DNA of 5,116 nt from Hyphomicrobiales bacterium. Its GTDB lineage: Bacteria > Pseudomonadota > Alphaproteobacteria > Rhodobacterales > Rhodobacteraceae. The notes under the pieces were generated by a model, which worked only from the letters and a program-made list of their open reading frames with translations, was not told the DNA's origin and ran no database searches. Numbering within the stretch: position 1 is the first letter of the stretch; every line of letters starts with the position of its first letter. Shown one piece after another: positions 1-5,116 of the stretch. The DNA is taken from the NCBI GenBank assembly GCA_003558415.1, contig PWLT01000068.1, positions 1 through 5,116 on the forward strand. The letters run 5' to 3'. The position numbers and the translations under genes were made by a program.

Positions 1-3
1 CAT

Positions 4-38
4 CGTGACAGGGTGTCGCCCGTGACGTGATGGGTGTC
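4..38. repeat. Pair of near-identical short direct repeats upstream of the flavoprotein gene
   Basis: CGTGACAGGGTGTC at 4-17 recurs as CGTGATGGGTGTC at 26-38, differing by one deleted base and one substitution. The start-to-start distance is 22 bp, about two helical turns. The first copy contains a small inverted repeat (GACA-GGG-TGTC), and the second lies within TGAC...GTCA (24-39 region). This arrangement would suit a regulator binding two sites on one face of the DNA, but no regulator is visible and the repeats are short enough to be chance. Confidence 0.35.
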
Positions 39-173
39 ATGTCCTGGAACAGACGAGAGCCCGGGCGAAAGGCTGCCGAGCGGACCCCTCACCATCGACA
101 GGGCAGGCCGCAGGCCGACGACCTCTTGCGAGGGGTGCGCCCAAGTTTGTCATTTGTGGAAGCGAGGATGAAT

Positions 174-1661
174 ATGCAGGACGAAATGGATAACTCCAAG
201 GGCAACAGCATTGGCCGACGCAGCGTGCTCACGGCAATCGGGGCCGGTGCGGGCGCCGGACTGGCCGGCGCTATGGGCGTCAGCCGCGCCGAGGCCGCGC
301 TTCTGCCCGAGCCGGAGGCACGGGAAGAATACGACGTCGTGGTGATCGGCGGCGGGATGGCCGGGGTTGCGGCAGCCCTGGAGGCCGCCGAGGCCGGCGC
401 AAGCGTGGCGCTGCTAGAAAAGGCCAGCAGGGTTGGCGGCAACTCGGCGCTCGCAGGCGGTGGCTTCTCGTTTCCTAGAGAGGACACTGCCGAGGCACAA
501 GAAGCCTATATCAGGGATCACGTGCGCATAAGTCTAGAGCGTGGCAACACCACGATCTTCACCCACATGGCCAACAACATCCACACCGATGCCGCTTGGC
601 TGGAATCACATGGCGTTGAGTTTCTCGAATGGAGGGACAGCCCCACCTATGCGACCCGAAACCGTACGGTTGGACCGCAAACCTGGCTGGGGATGTTACC
701 CATGCTCACCCGCTTGAGCGAAGCAATCGAAAACGCCGGCGGCACCGTCATCCTTGAGACGAAGGCACAGCAGCTGATCATGAACGACCAGGGCGCGGTC
801 AGCGGCGTGCGCGCATCGGGTCCGCAGGGGCTCGTGGATTACGCCGCGCGGTCGGTGGTGCTGACCACGGGCGGCTATGGTGCCAACACCCAGATGCTCG
901 AGGCCTATTCCGACCCCAATGCCGGGGCGCTCATGGTGCGCGGCTATCGCGGCGCAACCGGCGACGGGCACCGCATGGCCGAAGCCGCGGGCGCGGGCCT
1001 CAAGGGGCTCGGCGGCCTGATGGCGCTGCACATCGCCGCCGTCTCGCCCGAATCCACCGCAGCGGGCCAGCCCGCCGGTGCAATCCCCTTCGCGGTGAGC
1101 ATCAACCGCGATGGGCAGCGCTTCGTCGATGAATCGCGCGGCTATGTGGCGCACGGCAAGGCGGTTCTGGACCAGCCCGAGGGGCTGACCACGCTGGTCA
1201 TGGACAGCACCATCGCCGAGATCGCCGCCGTCGAGGGCGTGCTGGGCAATTTCGAGCGGCTCGGGCTCGACATCTTCGAGGCCGACACGCTCGAAGATCT
1301 GGCCGAGCAGGTCGGACTTCCGGCGGAGGCGTTCGCGACAACGATCGCGGAGTTCAACGCAGCGATCGAGAACGGAGCCGCGCCGGGTGCTTCGCCGCCC
1401 AAGGCGATGCTGGCCAACCCCGTGGACACACCGCCCTTCTACGCGCTGCACCCGCTCACGCCGGGGATCACCCTGACTTTCGGGGGGATCATGATCGACG
1501 AGAACGCCCAGGCGCTCGAACATGACGGGCGGCCGATTTCCGGGCTTTACGCCGCCGGCGAAGGCGCGGGCGCGCCATTCTTCGAGGACTATATCGGCGG
1601 CGGTGCGCTCACGATGTGTCTGGTGATGGGCCGGATCGCGGGGCGCAGCGCCGCGGCCTGA
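174..1661 (+). CDS. Tat-exported FAD-binding oxidoreductase, fumarate reductase / tricarballylate dehydrogenase superfamily (FAD_binding_2)
   Basis: This is a periplasmic flavoenzyme of about 495 residues; its substrate is unknown. A twin-arginine signal (SIGRRSVL, residues 12-19) is followed by an Ala/Gly-rich hydrophobic stretch and a likely cleavage site after AEA near residue 41. The Rossmann dinucleotide fold has VVIGGGMAG (about 56-64), the ribose-binding acid in LLEK (E82) and GGNS (88-91). Further FAD-family signatures are TTGGYGAN (231-238), ATGDGH (261-266), RFVDES (316-321), PGITLTFGG (430-438) and GLYAAGE (457-463). There is no CXXCH, so electrons must go to or come from a separate partner. 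The fumarate reductase His and Arg expected near PGVHHTMGG and GANRLGGNA are replaced (ITLTFGG, EDYIGGGA), and the pattern looks closer to tricarballylate dehydrogenase (TcuA)-like proteins. I prefer ATG 174 because GAGG (164-167) lies 6 nt upstream. ATG 168 and ATG 186 are alternatives. The frame stays open back to GTG 27, but that stretch does not look like protein. Gene order gives no partner or transporter in the window. Confidence 0.92.
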   Translation: MQDEMDNSKGNSIGRRSVLTAIGAGAGAGLAGAMGVSRAEAALLPEPEAREEYDVVVIGGGMAGVAAALEAAEAGASVALLEKASRVGGNSALAGGGFSFPREDTAEAQEAYIRDHVRISLERGNTTIFTHMANNIHTDAAWLESHGVEFLEWRDSPTYATRNRTVGPQTWLGMLPMLTRLSEAIENAGGTVILETKAQQLIMNDQGAVSGVRASGPQGLVDYAARSVVLTTGGYGANTQMLEAYSDPNAGALMVRGYRGATGDGHRMAEAAGAGLKGLGGLMALHIAAVSPESTAAGQPAGAIPFAVSINRDGQRFVDESRGYVAHGKAVLDQPEGLTTLVMDSTIAEIAAVEGVLGNFERLGLDIFEADTLEDLAEQVGLPAEAFATTIAEFNAAIENGAAPGASPPKAMLANPVDTPPFYALHPLTPGITLTFGGIMIDENAQALEHDGRPISGLYAAGEGAGAPFFEDYIGGGALTMCLVMGRIAGRSAAA

Positions 1662-1675
1662 CGCAAGTCCACAGG

Positions 1676-1707
1676 GCGCTGGCGGCGGGCTCAACTGCTG
1701 CCAGCGC
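1676..1707 (+). terminator. Stem-loop just downstream of the flavoprotein gene, possible terminator
   Basis: GCGCTGGCGGCG (1676-1687) pairs with TGCTGCCAGCGC (1696-1707) to make a 12-bp stem with an 8-nt loop, 14 nt after the TGA at 1659-1661. Two of the pairs are G-U when read as plus-strand RNA. They would be C-A mismatches in minus-strand RNA, so the structure is favoured in the direction of the upstream gene. No U-tract follows, so it may instead protect the mRNA 3' end or act with Rho. Confidence 0.5.
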
Positions 1708-1986
1708 GCCCGCGCCGCCGCGGTTGTGGCCGGCACCGGAACGCTGTCGCGCGACGCTGCTCGCTCGGGGCGCCATCCACCCATCGGTGCATGGCCCCCT
1801 GCGGATTCGTCGGCTACGCACGGCAGGTCGGCATCGCCGTGCGCACCTTCGGGGTCGTCATGGCCTGCTTGTGAAGGTGAAATCAGTCTGGTCGCACCCC
1901 GTCCCGAGCACCCCTCAGCGCCGATCATTCCATGAACAGGGCCGAGAACCGAGGAGAAATCCAACCATCCGGGATGGGACTTGCAC
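1708..1986. other. Intergenic segment with no recognisable gene
   Basis: The gap between the two convergent genes is about 400 bp. Frames on both strands run open through it, but that is expected in GC-rich DNA and none gives a recognisable domain, a ribosome binding site with a sensible start, or family resemblance. It holds a perfect 8-bp inverted repeat, CGCACGGC (1817-1824) with GCCGTGCG (1836-1843), around an 11-nt loop. It also holds CCATCC-G-GGATGG (1965-1977). Read on the minus strand, the right end contains GGGTGCAAGTCCC (1988-1976), which loosely resembles a tRNA T-arm or a group II intron segment but fits neither. It could be a degraded mobile-element end or a structured RNA; I cannot tell which. 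Confidence 0.4.
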
Positions 1987-2020
1987 CCTTCTTTTTCGCC
2001 CAAATATCCCCGCCGGAGGC
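1987..2020 (-). repeat. Rhodobacterales-type intergenic element (GGGGATATTTGGGCGAAAAAGAAGG type)
   Basis: Read on the minus strand the segment runs GCCTCCGGCGGGG, then ATATTTGGG, then CGAAAAAGAAGG. From memory, very similar strings (a CCTCCGGCGGG or CCCCCGG block, a short ATATTT, then a purine-rich AAGAAG/AGGAAG tail) recur between genes in Rhodobacteraceae genomes, often just after gene ends. Here it lies about 47 bp past the stop of the minus-strand transglycosylase, in the same orientation. Only one copy is in the window, so its repeat status rests on recollection. Confidence 0.5.
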
Positions 2021-2035
2021 ATGACTCGCTTTCCT

Positions 2036-2066
2036 CCTGGCGCCGCCCGGATCGCGCGGCACCAGG
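2036..2066 (-). terminator. Stem-loop directly abutting the slt stop codon
   Basis: CCTGGCGCCGC (2036-2046) and GCGGCACCAGG (2056-2066) form an 11-bp stem around a 9-nt loop, starting at the base after the TGA of the transglycosylase gene (complement of 2067-2069). The single imperfect pair is a G-U wobble in minus-strand RNA but a C-A mismatch in plus-strand RNA, which supports function at the 3' end of the slt transcript. It is followed on that strand by AGGAAAG rather than a U-tract, so intrinsic termination is uncertain. Confidence 0.55.
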
Positions 2067-4025
2067 TCAGCTGCCGTTGAGCGCATCATAAAGGGTGATC
2101 TCGACGGGCTCGCCGGATAGCCGCGCGCGATAGACGAAGAGCGATTCCATGACGCGCATGATGTAGTTGCGCGTCTCGGCGAAGGGGACGCTCTCGATCC
2201 AGTCCACCGGGTCAACCGAGGGGTCGCGCGGATCGCCAAGCTCTTGCACCCATCGCCGGGGCCGCCCCGGTCCGGCATTGTAGGCCGCCGCCAGCAGCAC
2301 CGCGGCGGTGCCGAACTCCTCGGACAGCGTGTCGAGATAGGCTGCGCCGAGCCGGGCGTTGTAGACCGGGTCTGACAGCATACGCCCCTCGACAAAGTCG
2401 ATGCCCAGCCGGCGCGCCATCATCTCGCCGGTGCCCGGCAGGACCTGCATCAACCCGCGGGCGTCCGCAGGGCTGACCACGCCCGCGTCGAATTCGCTCT
2501 CGCGTCGCGCAATGGCCAGCGTCAGCTCGCGCGGTGCGGGCAGGTCCATCTCCGCCAGATCGGTCACCGGATAGGACGCCCGTGCCAGCATCACACCGCT
2601 CGAGGCCGCGATCTTGCCGATATTGACCGCCCAGTTGGGCTCATCAAGCGCAAGCGCGAGATCGCCCAGCGAGCCCAGCTCCTCCACAGGTATCCGGAAG
2701 GCCAGTTGCAGTATGAAGCGCCGCGCGAGGTGCCAGCGCCCCGCGTCGCGCAGCAGCATCGCGGCGCGAAACAGCGGCGCCTCGGCGAAAACCTGCTCGG
2801 TCCAGTTCGGATGTTCCGGCTCGCCGGCAAGTGCCGCATCCATCGCGATCCCGGCCCGTTCGGCGGCAAGCAGCCCATAGAAGCTGGTCTGATGCTCGGC
2901 GCCAAAGGCATAGGCCGCGCGCGCGCTCTCGCTATCGCCCATTGCGTCATGCGCACGCCCCTCCCAGTAGCCGGCGCGCCCGAGGGAGATGGGGGTGCTT
3001 ACGTTCACGCGCAGGGTCTGGAAATGGCCCAGCGCGGTTTCGGGCCGGTCGAGATGGCGCAGCGCGATGAACCCGGCGAGCCATTCGAGATCGGCAAAGC
3101 TTGCGCCGCCATCCAGCCCGTGCCCAGCCGCAAGCTCATAGGCACGCTGCGCCCGCCCATCCCCGAGCGCCTGTCTGACCAGATAGGTGCGCCACCGCGC
3201 CCATTGCTCGGGCCGGCCGAGCCCATCGGGCTGCGCCGAGCGCTCAAGCAGCAACTCCGCCGCGGCGTCATGGCGGCCATTCTGCATCCTCCAGTCGAAG
3301 CGCGCCCAGGCAAGCCCGGCATCGCCTGCCAGCGAGTCGGGCACCGCGGCGACACGCGCATCGACGCCCGGCTCGCGCGCCTGCAGCGCCAGCCGGGCCT
3401 GGCCCAGCCGCTGCTGCCCCTCATCCACACGCGGCAGCATCCGCTCGGCGGCTGCGCGCGCATCCTCCCACAGCAGCATATCGAGCCGTTCGGTGTGATG
3501 CGGGGCGAGAGCGCCCGCGTGGCGCGCCAGAAGCGCCGCCTCTACCGCTTCGTCGAGGCGCATCTCACGCCACATGCGCACCGCTTCTTCCCGCGCACGA
3601 TCCAGCTCGCCAAGGGTTTCGAGCGCCACCACCAGCGTCAGCGCACCCACCGACGTGGCCGGGGCGTCCGACTCGAAATAGGCCAGAATATCTTCCGGCG
3701 GAGCACCGCGAGCAAGCGAGCGCTCACCCGTCCGGCGGATTGCCGCGCGGCCGGGCCAGTCGGGGTAGCGCTCGAGGAAACGCACCGCCTCGCGCCAGTC
3801 GCCATGACCGTCGCTGAGCCGGTGCCAGTCGATGACCGCCTCGGCGAGCGGGCCGGCCATGCGCGCGGTGCCGCGTGCGCTCGCCCAGTCGCCCCCGCGC
3901 GCCTGATCGAGCGCCATGCTCAACCGCGCGGCGGCGCGATCGGGGGGCGGGATGTTCTGGGCGGCTGCCACGGCGGGCAGCAGGAGGCAGAAGGCCACAA
4001 GGGCGCGGAATATGAGTCGCGTCAT
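2067..4025 (-). CDS. slt: Soluble lytic murein transglycosylase, Slt70-like, periplasmic
   Basis: This enzyme cleaves the MurNAc-GlcNAc glycosidic bond of peptidoglycan in the periplasm, leaving 1,6-anhydroMurNAc ends. The 652-residue product begins with a Sec signal peptide (MTRLIFRALV..., hydrophobic to about residue 21, likely cut near AAAQN at 20-24). Residues about 25-480 are Ala/Leu/Arg-rich and helical in character, matching the superhelical ring of the Slt70 family. The C-terminal SLT domain (about 495-635) shows the catalytic glutamate E509 in ARRESEF, then GLMQVLPGTG (524-533), AAAYNAGPGR (579-588) and the family signature ETRNYIMRVM (617-626). The length fits full-size Slt70 homologues (about 640-680). 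ATG at 4025-4023 is the natural start because the signal peptide follows at once; only a weak GAAAG-like ribosome site precedes it. It is transcribed away from dapA and converges on the flavoprotein gene. No domain is truncated. Confidence 0.96.
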   Translation of the reverse strand: MTRLIFRALVAFCLLLPAVAAAQNIPPPDRAAARLSMALDQARGGDWASARGTARMAGPLAEAVIDWHRLSDGHGDWREAVRFLERYPDWPGRAAIRRTGERSLARGAPPEDILAYFESDAPATSVGALTLVVALETLGELDRAREEAVRMWREMRLDEAVEAALLARHAGALAPHHTERLDMLLWEDARAAAERMLPRVDEGQQRLGQARLALQAREPGVDARVAAVPDSLAGDAGLAWARFDWRMQNGRHDAAAELLLERSAQPDGLGRPEQWARWRTYLVRQALGDGRAQRAYELAAGHGLDGGASFADLEWLAGFIALRHLDRPETALGHFQTLRVNVSTPISLGRAGYWEGRAHDAMGDSESARAAYAFGAEHQTSFYGLLAAERAGIAMDAALAGEPEHPNWTEQVFAEAPLFRAAMLLRDAGRWHLARRFILQLAFRIPVEELGSLGDLALALDEPNWAVNIGKIAASSGVMLARASYPVTDLAEMDLPAPRELTLAIARRESEFDAGVVSPADARGLMQVLPGTGEMMARRLGIDFVEGRMLSDPVYNARLGAAYLDTLSEEFGTAAVLLAAAYNAGPGRPRRWVQELGDPRDPSVDPVDWIESVPFAETRNYIMRVMESLFVYRARLSGEPVEITLYDALNGS

Positions 4026-4060
4026 TCGTGCGGCTTTCGGCTTGAATGTTCTGGCCCGTC

Positions 4061-4088
4061 AGTCTAACGGCGCAGCGCCGAAGGGCAA
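4061..4088 (-). promoter_or_regulatory. Putative sigma-70 promoter of slt with a palindrome in its spacer
   Basis: On the minus strand, TTGCCC (4088-4083) and TAGACT (4066-4061) are separated by 16 bp. Each matches four of six consensus bases, and the -10 keeps its first T, second A and last T. Transcription would start near 4054, giving a leader of about 28 nt. The spacer is almost filled by a palindrome (4068-4080). This is a consensus-matching prediction only. Confidence 0.4.
4068..4080. promoter_or_regulatory. 13-bp palindrome CGGCGC-A-GCGCCG, possible operator
   Basis: Two perfect 6-bp arms flank a single central A. The palindrome sits between the predicted -35 and -10 of the slt promoter and about 18 bp upstream of the predicted dapA -35, so a bound protein could affect both. 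GC-rich palindromes arise readily in this type of genome, so the role is uncertain. Confidence 0.3.
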
Positions 4089-4097
4089 AACACAAAC

Positions 4098-4126
4098 TTG
4101 GCAACACCGGCGGCAGCGACTAGGCT
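4098..4126 (+). promoter_or_regulatory. Putative sigma-70 promoter of dapA
   Basis: TTGGCA (4098-4103, five of six consensus bases) and TAGGCT (4121-4126, keeping the key first T, second A and final T) are separated by exactly 17 bp. Transcription would start near 4133, giving a 5' leader of about 67 nt ahead of the dapA ATG. The -10 hexamer overlaps a 14-bp palindrome. No lysine riboswitch is evident: the leader is far too short for one. Confidence 0.5.
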
Positions 4127-4136
4127 GCGCGCAGCC
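4123..4136. promoter_or_regulatory. 14-bp perfect palindrome GGCTGCGCGCAGCC at the dapA -10/start region
   Basis: The sequence is identical to its own reverse complement over all 14 bases. It overlaps the predicted dapA -10 hexamer and transcription start, the usual location of a repressor site. It could equally form a small hairpin at the very 5' end of the mRNA, or be chance in GC-rich DNA. Confidence 0.35.
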
Positions 4137-4184
4137 GTCGCGGGCCTACGACGCCCCCCGCAGGGGCCGGCCGGAACGCCATCT

Positions 4185-4190
4185 AGGAGG
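4185..4190 (+). promoter_or_regulatory. Strong Shine-Dalgarno site fixing the dapA start
   Basis: A perfect AGGAGG lies 9 nt before ATG 4200. The reading frame extends upstream to ATG 4098, but that would add 34 residues unlike any DapA N-terminus. This ribosome site decides the start at 4200. Confidence 0.9.
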
Positions 4191-4199
4191 ACAGGCGCG

Positions 4200-5075
4200 A
4201 TGTTCAAGGGCTCCATTCCCGCGCTGGTGACACCGTTCAAGGATGGTGCGCTCGATCTCGATGCGCTGCGCGCGCTGGTGGAGTGGCATGTCGCCGAGGG
4301 CAGCAACGGCATCGTGCCGGTGGGCACGACCGGCGAGAGCCCGACGCTGAGCCACGAGGAGCACGAGCGCGTCATCGAGGAGGTCGTCAAGGCCGCCGCC
4401 GGGCGCGTCCCCGTGATCGCCGGGGCGGGGTCGAACAACACGACCGAGGCGATACGCTTCATGCGCCATGCCGAGGCCGTCGGCGCCGATGCCGCGCTTG
4501 TGGTCACGCCCTATTACAACAAGCCCACCCAGGCCGGGATGATCGAGCATTTCCGCATCCTCCACGATTGCTGCGAGCTGCCGATCATCATCTACAACAT
4601 CCCCGGCCGCTCGGTCGTCGACATGTGGCCCGAGACGATGGGCGAGCTGGCCAAGCTGCCGCGCATCATCGGCGTCAAGGATGCCACCGGCGACGTGGTG
4701 CGCGTCTCGCGTCAGCGCGAGACCTGCGGGGTCGATTTCGTCCAGCTCTCGGGAGAGGATGCCTCGGCGCTGGGTTTCAACGCGCATGGCGGGGTAGGCT
4801 GTATTTCGGTGACCGCCAATGTCGCCCCGCGGCTATGCGCCGAGTTTCAGGAGGCGACACTGCGCGGCGATTACTCGGCGGCGCTCGAGTATCAGGACCG
4901 GCTCATGCCGCTGCACCGCGCGATCTTCATCGAGCCCGGCGTGGCGGGGGCGAAATACGCGCTCTCGCGGCTGGGCCGCTGTGGGAACGAGCTGCGCCTG
5001 CCGCTTGTGGGCGTCACCGAGGGCGTGGCCGCACAGATCGACGCGGCGATGCGCCATGCCGGGTTGATCAACTGA
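4200..5075 (+). CDS. dapA: 4-hydroxy-tetrahydrodipicolinate synthase (dihydrodipicolinate synthase)
   Basis: DapA condenses pyruvate with L-aspartate-4-semialdehyde in the cytoplasm, the committed step to meso-diaminopimelate and lysine. The 291-residue product is a full-length (beta/alpha)8 barrel, very close to the E. coli protein (292). The Schiff-base lysine is K160 in IGVKDATG. The proton-relay triad is T43 (GTTGES), Y106 (TPYYNKP) and Y132 (IIYNIPGR), and R137 binds the aldehyde substrate carboxylate. LSGEDASAL (183-191) and the [14 protein letters not shown] stretch (197-210) are typical. Residues matching the E. coli lysine-binding allosteric site are kept (S47, H52, H55, N79, E83, Y105), so feedback inhibition by lysine is plausible although not all DapA enzymes with these residues respond strongly. 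The gene diverges from slt and is preceded by a strong AGGAGG. In related genomes I recall smpB following dapA; the window ends 41 bp downstream, so that cannot be seen. Confidence 0.98.
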   Translation: MFKGSIPALVTPFKDGALDLDALRALVEWHVAEGSNGIVPVGTTGESPTLSHEEHERVIEEVVKAAAGRVPVIAGAGSNNTTEAIRFMRHAEAVGADAALVVTPYYNKPTQAGMIEHFRILHDCCELPIIIYNIPGRSVVDMWPETMGELAKLPRIIGVKDATGDVVRVSRQRETCGVDFVQLSGEDASALGFNAHGGVGCISVTANVAPRLCAEFQEATLRGDYSAALEYQDRLMPLHRAIFIEPGVAGAKYALSRLGRCGNELRLPLVGVTEGVAAQIDAAMRHAGLIN

Positions 5076-5116
5076 GGGCGGGCGCACGGCGCGGTCTCGC
5101 GTCGTGGTTGGTCGGG

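Noticed and set aside
126..153. Promoter TTGCGA-16-TGTCAT in front of the flavoprotein gene
   Set aside because: The -10 lacks the key second A, and the start site would leave almost no leader before the ribosome site.
27..173. N-terminal extension of the flavoprotein from GTG 27
   Set aside because: It would bury the twin-arginine signal about 60 residues inside the protein, and the added residues are Arg/His/Pro-rich with no family resemblance. The ribosome site is near 164-167.
1885..1990. Group II intron 5' end on the minus strand (GTGCGACC near 1898-1891)
   Set aside because: The GTGCGAC-like string lies downstream, not upstream, of the intron-like GGTGCAAGTCCC, and no maturase or domain V hairpin is visible.
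1960..1995. tRNA gene fragment on the minus strand (T-arm-like GGGTGCAAGTCCC)
   Set aside because: The loop reads TGCAAGT instead of TTCAAGT, the stem has a mismatch, and no acceptor, D or anticodon arms can be placed around it.
1976..1996. Plus-strand intrinsic terminator (GGG-loop-CCC followed by TTCTTTTT)
   Set aside because: The stem is only three base pairs. The T-run is better explained as the purine tail of the minus-strand intergenic element.
696..2003. Long open frame of 435 codons on the minus strand, antisense to the flavoprotein gene and running into the intergenic gap
   Set aside because: It mirrors a well-supported coding frame, lacks any recognisable domain, and is rich in Arg, Gly, His and Ala as expected of an antisense shadow in GC-rich DNA.
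2706..4067. Long open frame of 453 codons on the plus strand, antisense to slt
   Set aside because: It lies opposite a complete lytic transglycosylase with intact catalytic motifs; its composition is that of a shadow frame and no family motif is visible.
4098..4199. 34-residue N-terminal extension of DapA from ATG 4098
   Set aside because: The AGGAGG at 4185-4190 and the length and N-terminus of the DapA family ([13 protein letters not shown]) place the start at 4200; the extension overlaps the predicted promoter.

Overview
The window comes from a GC-rich alphaproteobacterium, most likely of the Rhodobacterales (Rhodobacteraceae). Three things point there: the strong G/C bias at third codon positions, the dapA and lytic transglycosylase sequences, and an intergenic element (minus strand, 2020-1987) of a GGGATATTTGGG...AAGAAGG type that I recall from intergenic regions of that order. 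The order-level call is an inference from memory, not a search.

Layout. 1-173 is upstream sequence with a pair of near-identical short direct repeats. 174-1661 (+) encodes a Tat-exported FAD-binding oxidoreductase of the fumarate reductase/tricarballylate dehydrogenase superfamily. It has no haem domain and no canonical fumarate reductase catalytic residues. 1662-2066 holds no convincing protein gene. It contains a strong hairpin just after the flavoprotein stop, a second inverted repeat, an unexplained segment, the Rhodobacterales-type element, and a hairpin abutting the stop of the next gene. 2067-4025 (-) encodes a Slt70-like soluble lytic murein transglycosylase. 4026-4199 is a compact divergent promoter region with two near-perfect palindromes. 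4200-5075 (+) encodes DapA, 4-hydroxy-tetrahydrodipicolinate synthase. The last 41 bases show nothing recognisable.

How the genes relate. The divergent slt/dapA pair is linked through the cell wall: DapA commits aspartate semialdehyde to the diaminopimelate/lysine pathway that supplies the peptidoglycan cross-linking residue, and the transglycosylase cleaves peptidoglycan strands in the periplasm. The flavoprotein converges on slt, so the two genes end tail to tail, and it has no evident functional tie to them. Its 5' half uses rarer codons than its 3' half and the other genes, which hints at a separate history.

Most of the window is ordinary chromosomal housekeeping sequence. I did not find a convincing new multi-gene system. 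The items most worth a second look are the 1662-2035 intergenic segment, the altered active site of the flavoprotein, and the palindromes in the divergent promoters.
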